Origin: Pelargonium x hortorum
Taxonomy: Eukaryota > Streptophyta > Magnoliopsida > Geraniales > Geraniaceae
Reading direction: 5' to 3'
Assembly (NCBI GenBank): GCA_036897525.1
Contig: JAYMTJ010000056.1
Span: 1-64,000 of the forward strand
Length of the DNA: 64,000 nucleotides
The position numbers and the translations under genes were made by a program. Each line of letters begins with the position of its first letter. Within the stretch, counting starts at the first letter, position 1. Below are positions 1 to 12,700 of this stretch, piece after piece. Below the pieces are notes generated by a model. The model was not told the origin of the DNA, did no database searches, and worked only from the letters and a program-made list of their open reading frames with translations.

Positions 1-3000
1 CTAAGACCTTTATACTTTATATAAAAATAACGCTAAGAAGGAGGACCCCTTACCTTAAAGCAAGCTCTAAAAAAACTAGGCAATAAGCTTCCGGTTTAAT
101 AATTATGTTTCCTATAATACAATTAAGAATAGAAAACAACTAACTATAGATATTTGTTTTAGTAGATTTTTGTCTAAGCTAAGGTCTTGCTATATTACAA
201 ATACTCGCAAAGGGCGGGGATCTTTTACAGCAGATAATAGCAGTATAATCCAGCACAAAGAGGCTAGTATCTCCGGTTCTAGTATTTCATAAGACAAGCT
301 TTGGTAAATCCATGTACGATTTTAAAATACTAGAACTTCCCGCTTTTTCAAAAAAAAAACTAAGGGTGGGGTTACCTTACCCTATTACTTAGAGACTTTG
401 AAAGCCCTCTTTTACTAAGCACTAGACTGGTTGTCGATGTTTTTACTGTTGTATTAAAACCCCATTTTTTTGTGTGATTAAGAACCTTGACAGGACTTCC
501 TTGAGCTAAACCTTGGGTTGCCTATACGATCGTAATTAAAATCCGGTTATAATATAATTCAGTGTAAAATTGAAGTATACGAAATTTGAATCATTTAGTT
601 TAATGAAATGAAGGTTACTTTGGAACCCTTTTTTAATTTAAGTAGTAATTTTTACTAATTTTGCGAATTTAGCATATTTGTAACGTTCCGTCTTATCTTA
701 TTATGTAATGTATGCTTGCTGGTTTATGCTTTTTTTGAAGTGGTTTTAGTTACTCTCGTATATTATATTCTTGGTCTCTGTTATAGGAACAGGAAAAGGA
801 ACACCCAGCAATTTAATAGATTCCAGCCCAAACCTTGTGGTTTACTTAAATATAAAGTACGGAAAACTCTGAGTATATAGGATATGCGAGTGCTCTAATA
901 AAGAGTAAATTATTACTTATATTTAACCAAACAAGACACAAAATGGATAATTAGAGAACTTTGTAGTAATAGTTTTAGGATATCAAATCGAGTTTGAAGG
1001 TACACGCCGGTAGGCTTTTTCAGAGGTAAGCCCGTAAGTAGAACAAAGCTGCAGGAATTCAGCCAATGTTATTATAATGAGTTACTGCGTGTTTTATAGC
1101 AATTCCTAATGGATATTCTTTTTTATGCTTTGATCAATTATCGCTGTTACTTTCATCTAGTTTTTACTAATTATGGGATGTATGATATGAGAATTCGCTA
1201 ATCAACTTAGGCTTATATAGAGTCCCGCTTTCCTTATTAGATAAGAGTAGTGCAATCCTGTGCTTCGCTGGGATCCTAAATCCAGTTTGCTTTTCTATAT
1301 TCAAAATTTCCTTTTTTCGTAACGTACCCTAGGGAGTTAAGGGTTATTCCAAACTTAAGAAGATATTTAGTGCTTTAAAAACTGACTCTCGATTGTTTTC
1401 TCTACGGGGCTTCTACTGGCTAGGAACTCTCGGAATGGAAACTCTGAGATAGAGATTTTTTTTTACGATAGCGTTTTCTTGTCGTGCAATTTTGTATAAG
1501 TTTTGTTTACACCTGCCCAGGAAAAGAATACAGTATCAACGGATTAGATATACTATACAGCTCCCCTGCTTTTATAGTATAGGGAAAATCATATATAAGT
1601 ATAAGTTTAAGTAAGGTAAGGAGGACCCAAGTGCCTTGCCAAGATTGTGTGATGTTAGAACCATCCTATTTATCGGATATGGAATTTCCTTCAAGCTGGT
1701 AAGTCTTAAGAGTAGCTATCTCTGATCCACGGAAAAGCAAGTAAAGCCTTTTGCAGGAGTATTCTCAACACCTATACCTATAGCAGACCGCTTTAAGTTA
1801 AGAAGCCGTTCCAATATCTTTAGAGCTAAAATTTAACGCTGTAAATTGCTTTATTGCACAAAAAAAACTAAAGCATGAACTTAATGCAATTCAACTAGAA
1901 CTTAACTACGAGCACGATTTGAGCCCAGGAAAACTTCTTTCACAAGACTCTGATTTCTCGAGCCTAACTAAATTGACTCCTAGTGGTAAGCTTATGCTTC
2001 CCAACGCCCCCTACCTAAGCTCCCATATTTCAAGAGTAACGGGTAAATGAAATCCTTTTCTATAAACTATATCTGACCCCTTTTATATCGAGTCCTGGAA
2101 TAATAAAAATTGATTATGAACAAGAGCTAGAAACATAACAATAATTTGTAACTCCATTTTACCCACTTATTAAAGAATTACCCTTTTTTATGTTGCCCAC
2201 TCACAAGGTTTTGAAATCCTCTTGTATGATTAAGAACAGAAACCAAGAGGAATTTCTCCTTACCTTAAAGAAGTGCTTTCCCGTCTGTCCAGTATCCCTA
2301 GCTTTAACGGAAGTTAATTAACAGGTTGCTATGTTTTCCGGTGGCATTAAAAGCCATTCTAAATAGCCTTTTTTATTCAGTTCAGTTTAGGGGCGGATTC
2401 ATTTTGTATATCTCAGTCCTTTGTTTGTTTTTTACGCATAAAAGCAGCCAATTACGGGTTTTCCAGAAGGATTTAAAAGGGATTTCTCTTGTATTTGCCC
2501 CAGTATTTGACTGGTATTTATTTAGCTCCTATTTACACCTTGTAATTTAGAGTCATTTACCTTGGTATTAGCTTCTCTGCCGTTGGGATTCCCTTAGAAT
2601 TCTTAAGAATTTAGGCTTTAGCAAGGGGAGACGGTGGCTATTTCTTCCTAATTACTAATTCGCGAAGGTAAAAAAGACACAAACAAGGTATCCAGAAAGA
2701 CTAAATAAATGAATACAAAAGAAAAAAGAATCTTGCCAAAGTTACTAGCTTTTATCTAAACCCTGAATTAGACTGAGAGAGCCTTACCCTGGAGCTGTAC
2801 AGCCTTATTGTTGCAGTCTGTACCCTCTATCGGGAAAGTAAGTCGGAAGTGTAGGTAATAGTCCTTTTAGTTGTATTATAGATAGTGTTACCGTTGTTTA
2901 ACGAAGGCGCGAAGCCCTCATGTTCTATTTCTATGGCTCTTATCGCTATAGAGGATAAAACTTAATATTAATAGTATATAGAATAAGTCATTCTACCCAA

Positions 3001-5559
3001 CTGTAGCATCGCGAAGGGCGGGAAATACTCGATTTTTTTTGTACGATAGTACATACATACATTATAACCACCTGCATCAAGATCAAGAAGACAACAGACT
3101 AAAACTCTAATTTGACTTCACTTACCGGAAACACAACCATTATACTTTGATTCGAATTGACGGATTGATTTACTTGCTTTTATTGACTTATTCGTCGTAG
3201 TCTCCTATTTTTATAATTTAACGTACTTGGTGTTTTTTCTCAATAATAAATAAGTTAAACTGATTAATGGAGTTCCTCTATTCTATACCAGACTAGCTTA
3301 CTGCCGGAAAGGAAACAAATAAGTATTTATTAAAAAACGGAGGAACAAGATCTGTACAAAGAAAGGGATCCCTCGAGCTTACCTTTCTTTTCTTCTGATA
3401 TTAGAGATTTTTGAGTCCATACATCCGTAATTTATTGTAACTTTCATTTAGTACTTGTTTGGGTTCTTTAGTTTTCAACTTAGTACTTTTTTTGTATAAT
3501 TCAATTTGTGTGTTATAGGCGCCTAGACAGGCCTTATTTCACAATTAAAGGAAGGGTCTAGATAAAATAAGCTTCTTTTTCCCAAGAACTGGGTAGCTTT
3601 ACAACAAATAAAAAAGGGTACGCATATCCAGAAATTTAGGGATTATAACAAATTTCTACTCACACGTCATGAGACTCCCTGCTAATTTATTTATCGGATT
3701 TACTTACTTTAAAGGATTCCAATAGCTATAGGAGTTAGGAAACCCTTCATACGCCTATATCAGTTGTTACTACAGAGTTTTACAACTTAGATATAGATAT
3801 AATTAAAAGTAAAATCTTACAAACAAATTCTCAAGGAGGCCTAATCGAAGGAGACTCAGTATATCCTTTACTAAAGCATTTGAAGTACCCCATAACCCAG
3901 GTTCCTTGTTTCAAATACATACTACCAGCAAGGCGAATGGAATTGTAAGGTATAGTTATTTTACTCCATCTGTATACTGTGTAACTTCATTTTCAATTTA
4001 ACTCTTAATTGTCATCTTACAAGAATAGGGAGTATCCGCTTTTAACAAAGTAAAGCCAGATCAAGAAGTTCTTTATTAATTTTAAGGCATTCTATGGCCG
4101 TTTACGTGATCCTATAACGAACTATAAGACCGCTTTGCTTGCATATGGATTTTTTCTACACTTTAATAAATGACCTTTGTTTTTTAATCTGACCCGACTC
4201 AAAGTGGTAGCTAAACCTCTTTTTAGAGTGTCCTTATTCTAGCCTGAGTGATGTGTACGAAGTACATAAAAAGCGAAGTACTTTGCTTTTGCTTAGAAGT
4301 TTCAAGTATCCCCGCTCGTAGGAGAGATTCTAGATATCTCTAAGTATCTAATAAATGAAATGAGCTTCGGAACTCTTAATATATTCACATGTAAAAGGGG
4401 AACCCTATGGGGCACTTTTTTTCTGTATTCAGTATGCTATAGAACTTCTCACAAAATAGGATATCTAAATACCGTATCACAATCACACTTTAATTCAATT
4501 TAAATGAGACTAAAAGTGACTCCTTAGCCAATCTCATTACCGTCAGGAAGGCCTTTGATCTCTACTGAACCTTATAGCTACAGAAAGGGGGCGCCTTATA
4601 GCTTAGCTAAAGGAGCTCTTTTATAGCTATTAGCACTTCAAAGGGTTTAATTACAATTTAGAATAATAATAAAGGTATAATACATAGCTTACCTAAGAAA
4701 ACACTTATAAAGGGCATCCTCAGAATAGTCAGTTTTTTTGTAACTCCTATTCAGAGCTTCAGTAACGAAAAATAGAAATTGAAGCCCTATACTCTTCTTT
4801 CTTGATTGAGGACCCTCTTTTACCGAGACTTATGAGTCTAGGAATAGGCAGACCTTCGAAAACTTTCACTTAAGGAATCTTGGATAAAGCAGCAAGGCCA
4901 CCTACAATAAAGAAACCCCTTCCTGGGTATTCTGGACAGAGGAAATCAAATCCGTTAAATTAAATATCCACCAGGAAAAGAAAGCAACACCTTATACTTA
5001 ATCAGAAAGACTTCCAAATAAAATATAAGAACTAAACTAAAGCGAACAACCTTAAAAAAGTTTATCTATAGATTTCCTATATTTATTTAACCTGACTTTT
5101 TTTAATCATTAAATAACACTAATAAAGGCTAAGGATTACAAATACAGATGAAATAGAAACAATCTTGATTGAAGCTACTGTCTAGAAATACCCTTTCTTT
5201 ATTCGCGGTTTAGATACTCTCCTGTAATTAAGGCTTTTACTTTTTTGAGGTAGAGCCTGTTCTACTTATTTTCTTGCTTTGCATATTAAGTCTTGTATTT
5301 TAAACATGAGAATTAGTCAGCTGGTGTACATTTAACTCATAAAACACAGGATTTCTTGTACATTCCCATTCCTTATTATTATCCAGTTTTAGTTATAAAG
5401 AGTAGTAGTAGTATCCTTTCTTGAAATTCCTAAAGCCCTGGAACGCTGAAAAGAGCAAGTAGACCCTTAAAGGGTTTAAGCTAAACAAACGCTTTATGAA
5501 TTCAGGATCAGGATAAAGAATTCCGAGTAGAAAACCCCGAAACAAAGGAATAAGCTTTA
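1..5559. other. non-coding AT-rich stretch
   Basis: I see no gene here. The only frame of note, a 74-codon ATG frame at 2326-2550, has ordinary composition and no motif. Many short blocks of the type AAGG-N-CCTT and runs of A or T occur. The decamer at 3154-3163 (gaattgacgg) equals part of the universal SSU rRNA 910-920 region, but its flanks do not extend the match. Confidence 0.6.
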
Positions 5560-6000
5560 CCTACTTCCACATTCCAGTTCCCATTAATCAACACCACTGA
5601 AAGAGCCTATACCGTACCGACTGCTACACATGCAACACAGACATGCGCTATTCCGCATCCCACCATAGCTAGCATTCAGTCAGTCAGTAGAATTAGCTAC
5701 AAACCGTCTTCCTAGCATCCTCTCTTACTGACTGACAACAGGTACTACGACTCCTACTGGTTGGCCTGGTCTTCCTTCTCTTGCAGCTTCTATTCCTGAC
5801 TGGTACAGCTCTTCCTGATGAGGCTAGCTCTTTGCTACAGGTACAGCACTTGACAGGGATGCGGCTATTGACTTGCTAAGTTGGGTTTGGACTTTCATTT
5901 GCTATTTGACTTTCAAGGACATTAGCTGATACGGAATCCTCACTCACCGAGAGTCTTCCTCACTTTCAAGGAGGGATCCTAAGATAATAGGTTCCAGAGA
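5560..6000. other. compositional island, richer in GC
   Basis: This block differs from its surroundings: it is richer in C and G and in ctgact, gctac and cttcct words, and has far fewer A/T runs. No frame longer than about 40 codons is visible. It contains the CAGT repeat and inverted partner annotated separately. It could be an inserted segment of different origin. I do not recognise it. Confidence 0.3.
5677..5734. repeat. CAGT repeat with inverted partner
   Basis: Three tandem copies of CAGT (5677-5688) are followed about 40 bases later by actgactg (5727-5734), its reverse complement. The two arms can form an 8-bp stem with a loop of about 40 bases. No role is evident. Confidence 0.45.
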
Positions 6001-8559
6001 AGATGTATTCTAGTTACCAGCTGACATGGACTCTTGGTTATGAATAGGATAGGGTTATAAGGAAGCGAAGGTACTTTCATTGGGATTGGGTCGATTCTCT
6101 TTAGGTATATGAGGACTGAGATCTTGACTTGATCCGGCTTAAAGGGATTCAAAGATAGGTGTTCTGATTTTGGGGTTGTTCCTTAAGCTGAGCTCCTTTT
6201 TCTTTCAGCTCTAATAATTTAAAGAGTCAGTTCTTAGTTTTTATTTCTCCCTTGTTATCTGTACCAAATAATTAAACAAAAAAACGGTAGGGAAGTTCTT
6301 TAATCATATAGGATAGGATATTTCTTGAAAGTATTTAACTAAACTCCATCCCTACCTTGTTGTTTATGAGTTTTACAAAACAAAAAAAAAAACAATATAC
6401 GTCCTTGTAAATGAAAGGGGGCCCTTGAGGGGATGCTATAGAGCTTGTACTTTGGCTTGTTAGTTTATCTGGTAACCCTCAAGTATACTTGAAAAGATCT
6501 TGTCTTGTTTCAAAAGTTTCATACCTCTATATAGTAGAAAAGCTTTCAACACAGGAAAAGGCCTTCTAAACCGAAGAAGTACACAAGAAAGAGGTTAGTA
6601 GTCCCTGTAATATTTACCGGTCTAGTCAATTCTGCAGTAAATTCAAAAGGAGATAACAGAACAGGTTTTTCCCTTAGAGCTCAAAAGACTAAGAAATCTG
6701 GGACAATCAATTAAGCAAGTCTGGCAGTTTATTATGTTTAAAGTCTGCTTTTGCTTTCAATTTTATTGATAGTTTTTTCTGTAAGAGACCTGCACCTCCC
6801 TAGCATATCCTTATCTCTTTAGATATTAGTAAGACTGAACAAGATAAATCTAAGGGTTTTGGGATGTCTTGCTTGCTTTACATACTTCAGAAATAGCTAC
6901 ATCGGGTACTCAAGAGTCCTAGGTAGCTTTACTTTAATCCCAACTGCTCTCTAAACTCTGTAAGGCTAACACCTCCTATGTCTGTCAGTTACTGGAACAA
7001 CAGTTTCCATTATAACAATTCTTTAACTCCCATGTATCTACGCTTTACAAAAAACAGGAATTAGAATTCTGTTTACAAGCTGCTACATTAGCATGATTAA
7101 AAGCTACAATTCCTAATAGTTACCATCCTATAATTGAACTATCTAGTCTATAAAATTTCTAAAAAATCCATAAAGAACAATAGAATTCCAAGGAAACTTT
7201 TCAGACAATAAAAAACCCTGGTCTATCATAAGCCCGTTACCTGATTGGTTTACATACAGAATCCAAAACCCGATGTGTACAGGTTCAGAACTCAAGAAAT
7301 CTGTTATCCTTTAATCCTTTATTTACCAGCAATCCCATTTACTTAAACTGTTAGAAGGAATTACTCATAAACTAAACTCCAGTAGAACTTTAGGATAGGA
7401 ATCTACTCTAAGCCAAGAGCTACACCGACAAAGCTTGGCTCGCTAAGATAGTACAGCTTGCATACAACGGCACTTGCCTACTTGACTTCGACAGCGATTG
7501 GTCAGAACAAAACAAAAGAGTGGATAGATGTAACTCGGTGTTAGTAACTTAGTGCAACAAGAAATCTCCTACTAATAGTGTAATAGTCATCAGCGCTACA
7601 AAGAACGAAATAGCCTGTAATAGTCTCGAGTAAGAAATCCCAGCTATTAGAGAGCTTTCTAATCTTCTTATTGTAAATTACCTTATTACTGGTGGTCAAT
7701 TGAAAAAAAAATCTGGTAAGTTCAAATCAGGTATTTATAGAACAATTCTTTCCCTTTACTTTAAGAGTTCCCTTACGAATTCTTTACCTATAGCTTTACT
7801 GTCTTTAACGAGAACATGAGGACTATACCTTTGTACTGTACAACCTTACCTATCTTATAAACTGAAGCTTTCCCTATTACTAAATTTACAAGATTACTTT
7901 TCTTTCTAGGTCTAATGAAGTGGGATACATAACATATAAAGCAGAATTACCTCCTTACTTATATCCCTTTATATTATTACTTCTAGATTCAGAGCCGGAG
8001 AAGAATTCTTTTAAAACTGGTAATATTTATCTTGACAAGAGATAAAGAACTCAAATGAACAGGTTCGGGCAAGAGCAACCCTTTCCTGGGTAATAGGATA
8101 ACCTCAATAAGTATAAACTGGGTATAACATTTCATTTATTTTATATTATAATTATAAGAGAGCCTCGTTTCTCTTGCAAAAACACGAGTCAAAGCCCGAA
8201 CCCATGCCATGATAAATGACATTATGGATAGCAACTTCGGGATTCCTTTGGTTTAATGTGTATTCGTTAGCCTTAAAGTTTTTTTTTCAAATGTTTATAG
8301 GAAATAGAGAGGTTCTTTCTCCGGTTCCTCGGGTATTTTATTTTCTGTAGGAAGTTAGCTAGGGTTGAAAGGTCTTTCTAAAGGGAGTTCCTATATATCT
8401 TTTTGGATTTATCATATATCTAATAAAGGAGAGCCTTTCAGAAAAATAAGAGAATACACCACCCTACAGTAGAATAAGGCTAAGTTGTCGGTGGATTAGA
8501 ATACTCAATCAAATTTTCTTCTTGTACAACAAAAAAATCTTGCCTTATTTTCCCCTTCT
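6001..8559. other. non-coding stretch
   Basis: I see nothing I can assign. A purine-rich patch at about 7050-7560 reads like the decayed hydrophilic region at the right end of the window, but no frame is open for a useful distance and no motif stands out. Confidence 0.5.
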
Positions 8560-8639
8560 AAAACGGAAACCTCTTACAACTCTTACTCATAACTATATTC
8601 CTATCCCGTACCTTGTTTCATACCCTGTTAGTCAAGTCA

Positions 8640-9180
8640 TCCCTTTCTTGATAAAAAGACCCCTAGCTAAAATCTGACTCTCTATCCATTTATCCGAGCC
8701 CCTCATCTTCAGTTCCTTCAGCCAAGCCTGCCTATTAATACCCTCTTTCTTACGAGAGCTACCTGTCGTCTTTGTAGCTTAGTCTTCCGCATACCTTCTT
8801 TACTTATTCATCTGGCCTTAAGTTAATGAATTTCTGGTTCCTTTTCTTATAACCTGATTGATATAGGAGTCTTCTTCTTGCTACTGTGGAGCTGTAGCTA
8901 GTGTCTTCTTATTCTTAGCAGTAAAAGAAGAGGAGGGACTTAATGCATTATAGTATCTTAGATGGTAGATGAATACCTTACAACCCTAACAGGAAAAAAC
9001 AAACTCTTGACTTTAATCCAATCCTGAACTCCACTCTCTACATATCCGACCCTTTCTTCTTAGCCCGGGCCGAGTCTTCTTACTTCCTTACCCCCTTAGG
9101 AGTCTTATGAGCTATACCTTCTTTCAGAGCCTAACTCTTACCTTGAGAAGCTGCTTCCTCAACTGTCTTGAGACTTTGCT
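8640..9180 (+). repeat. pyrimidine-rich repeat units, hydrophobic frames (left cluster)
   Basis: At least two diverged units start near 8675 and 9033 with a shared actctcta-like phrase followed by ttcttag/cttag phrases. The same style recurs at about 9530, at 49.8-50.96 kb and, inverted, at 53.15-53.46 kb. A closer match is cttattcttagcagta near 8905 against cctcttagcagta near 50893. Forward frames give leucine/isoleucine/valine/proline-rich strings of 30-50 residues, each soon interrupted. This could be a degraded family of membrane-protein genes. It could also simply be a C/T-rich repeat, because T at the second codon position always encodes hydrophobic residues. Confidence 0.35.
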
Positions 9181-9196
9181 CTTTTCTTGATATCTT

Positions 9197-9269
9197 AATT
9201 CCTAAGTCGACTTGAACTTATGGCCGTTTAGTTAAAAGTCCCATGCTCTGCCAGCTGAGCTGTACTCCC
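9197..9269 (-). tRNA. tRNA-Lys(UUU)-like relic
   Basis: Read on the minus strand, the 5' half is a convincing tRNA: a seven-base acceptor strand (gggagta), a D arm with GCTC pairing to GAGC around an AGCTGGCA loop, and an anticodon loop CTTTTAA (anticodon TTT, lysine). A T-loop-like TTCAAGT follows at the right distance. The 3' half fails: the anticodon stem has several mismatches, the T stem pairs only with a one-base slip, and the 3' acceptor strand does not pair with the 5' one. I therefore call it a degraded tRNA-Lys gene or tRNA-derived fossil. It lies between two pyrimidine-rich repeat units. Confidence 0.55.
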
Positions 9270-9479
9270 ACAAGGAAGCTTTATCAGTAGGATCCTTTCA
9301 AGTCTTGTAATGAAAGCTAATACAAAAATCTCGTCTTTATCTACATGATTACAAAGACTGACAAGACAAACCTTATAGCCTAAAGCCTCTTCAGTTCCTT
9401 CAGAATAGGCTATAAAGAACCTACTCACTTTGTTCGGATGCAAGCTTGCACTTGCCTTAGGCGTTATACCTAACCCCTT

Positions 9480-9660
9480 CTACATAACTAGACCTTTCCT
9501 ATTAAAAGAAAAGTTAGACTCTGGACTGAATCTTACTCTCTTTCTCTTCTTAGCCGGACCCGTATACCGCTACTTAGCTTAGTCTTTCTAGCCTTACTCT
9601 GTATCCTGAGTACCTGTCTTCATAGCTTTACCCATCCCTCGCAAGCAAGTAAAGTACTTA
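9480..9660 (+). repeat. pyrimidine-rich repeat unit (third left copy)
   Basis: The segment carries ttactctctttctcttcttag near 9533, the same opening phrase as the units at about 9033 and 49838, followed by gcttagtctttctagcc-type sequence. It has no open frame of useful length. It is assigned to the family by phrase similarity only; a dot plot would settle the unit boundaries. Confidence 0.3.
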
Positions 9661-9769
9661 AAGCATCCCTTGACTAATCAATCTACTTCCTACACTGCTC
9701 AAAAGAGGTTATATTTCAATTACACTGTATATAAGATTCCACTTTTATCGACACAGACACTATATTCGC

Positions 9770-12700
9770 TATACTCCGCCTAAGAAAATCCGCAAATAGT
9801 AGGTAGACTCCTTTGGGGTTTTTTCAGTATGAGCTTGGACCCTTTCCCAAGAATCTTTTATACTCTCACCACTTAAATAGAAAAGCTATCCTATATAGAT
9901 ATGATGAGAAAAATGAATCCACTCTATACTACACTACCTAAATAAACTACCAAGGAACAAAGTATGAGCTATGTGTATTGCATTTAATCAAGTTTACACT
10001 CGACAAAACGGGTCTATTTGAAAGTGATGCTCTTGAGTTCGAATCGGTCCAGAGTTAAAGCTAAACTAGAAGCTCGTGCACAACATTTTATCAAAAGTTT
10101 AAGATCAAAGAATACCTCTTTCTAAGCAGTACACAACCGCAGAAATTGAGAGTCCTCACTTCCTAATCTAAAAAAAGAAAATAGACAGTATCAAATAGAA
10201 TAAGGGCATAAAAGTGCAACTTCTGTCGGATTAATTCGTAAAGAAGGGTATCAAAAAACTTTACTGCTGCTAAAGAGTATTCTCGAGATAAGAAAAGTTA
10301 GATCAAGAAAAAACCTCTATTTATTTATTTTACGAAAGCGTACTACAACTAAGTAAAATTCAATGGGGTTCTAATAAATAATGAAAATCTAAGAACAAGT
10401 ATTATATTGTTAATTTGCCGGGCTCCTTGCTTTCATGGAAAACCCATAAATGAATGCTGATACTAAAAAACTATCCAGTTATATTTCGGGTGATGTAACC
10501 CAACTAAAGCTACAGGAGCGTAAAAAAGTTCAAAAGAATAAGAAATTCCAAGACTTTCTGCTATAAATTCCTTTTGGGTAAAGTTTAAGCGATCCCGGCT
10601 TAGAAGCGTTCTCCCAAGCGGACCTCCTATTTGACCAATTATTTGAAAGAAAAACTCTTTTACTCACTTTGAATGTGATAGTTTCGAGATTTCTACTTTG
10701 ATTCAGCTTTCAATTAGCATAAGGTAAAACGTATCTTGAGTATCGGGGATCTTTTATTAGTGTTTGGAGCAACTTCATAACAATAGAGTAGGATACAGAT
10801 TTTAGGTAAAGCTGTTTTCAATTACACGAGACAAATTTTAGTGCATTTAAACTGCTATGCCGAAAGCCCTTCTTGCTTTTAGTAGTTAGCGTTGCTGCCC
10901 TCTCGGGATACACCTGGAATAGAAAAGAAAACCCTCTGAGGCTCGATAGCCTCAATTAAATGAAAAGGCGTTCCGTAATAAGCTTAGCAGTGGAAGCTCC
11001 CTCTCTAAGTGTTAGTAGTCTTTCTTATTGTTACAGGTTTATACCACTAACCTAGGTAGACCTGAAAGAAGGAGCCCTTTTGCGCAATTCATGTCTATAA
11101 GTGAAGGGTCCAATTACCTTCTATATAGAGTACTCGCTAAGTTAGAGACAGAATAAATAGAAGAACGGTAATAAATCAATCTTTAATAAGTATGAAATAA
11201 GAGTACTTTTAAGTAAACCGATGGCAAATAAATTACAACAGGAGTCACCCAAAATTGATATAATCCCGGGTATGCAGCCTTAACCCTTATTTAGCTATAT
11301 ACTGGATCTCATTTTATATATAGTACTCGGTATAACATAACAACATTAAAAGACGACCCTTAGATCAGGAATGCTTCCTCTATTATTTCTAAATATCTCC
11401 TCCGAGCCGAGGGTTAATCTTTAATAAAAGCAAATCCTGTAATATAGGTAACTTGTGTCTTGGTGTATAGAAAATGTTATCCTCTGTAAGGGCTCAAAAA
11501 AGGAAAATCCTTTCAGTTTAGCAGCTATTTGCAAGATTTAGTTTATTTATACAAATTGTTAGAATCACTAGAATATCTCGTGAATCCCGGAGCACTACCT
11601 AAGATTTCTGCGAATTACCCGGCAATCAAAGGGCCCTCCTTTCTGGTTGAAATTATCTCTTTAAGTTTTTAGTTGTCAGCTCAGGTGCAGTCTTTCAAGA
11701 ACTAAGTTTTCCAATCTACAGTAGAATATTGTGAAAAGGGAAGCTACAGAGATGCCAAAAAACCACTCCCAATTAATAATTAAAAAAATGACTAAGCTAA
11801 AAGGGGGTACTTTAAGAGAGAAAAGCCCCGACTTTAAAAAATCGAAATAACCAGTCGAGTACCCAGCATTTTTCTTACATGGGAACCCGTTGAGTATAAG
11901 TATCAAGTTAAAAGTACTCTAGTGACCCCTTTTCTTTTAGAGGCCCGGGCATAGCAAAAAGGGTGAACTTATTTCTATTTAAGGAATTCCTTGCTTTCGT
12001 ATTCTTTCTTTATAGGTTTATAATAGCAAAAGGGTATACAAGAAAGTATTAAGGTATTATGGCAAACCCTGTTTAGCTTATACTCTCTTCGGGATTAATA
12101 ACTCATCAATTCAATAGAGCTAGAGCTAGCTTTGACCTTCCGCAGCGGATACCTATTCTTCTTAAAACTTTCTTTCCCTATTATTACTTTACTGATACCT
12201 TGATACGTTAACACTCTTCGTATTTTACTATTGATAGCGCATCACTAGATATTCTATTTTAACTCAACAAGGATTCTACGACAAAAATCCCTAAATAGGA
12301 CCCTTCAGTTATCAGTTAGTGGCTATTAATTAGTTATACTCATAGAATAAAATTAGGCCCGCTTCGAGATATTCGCTTTACTAAGTATGTACTGTTAACT
12401 ATCGGATTTTTTCGGGCTTAGGTCTTGTAATTCTCCTATAGAAATGTTATATACAGTATAGCAGAGCTTTCTACTTTTGTTTGAAATGAGTATAGAATAT
12501 TTCCAACTTAATTGGACTGGGTTTTAAGGTCTAAATTACAAATAGACTTACCTATACCCTATGAAGCTTTTCTAGAACTACTAAAAAAAGGATAAAGGTT
12601 TGTAGTATTAGAGAGAGATAAGCTTATATATATATACAAAACTTTTAGACAACAATTAAGTGCATGGGTGTTTAGTCTTTATTTCCTTAGCTTAGTATAT

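Noticed and set aside
10020-10060. gagttcgaatcgg T-loop word
   Set aside because: No T-stem pairing and no upstream tRNA features; likely chance.
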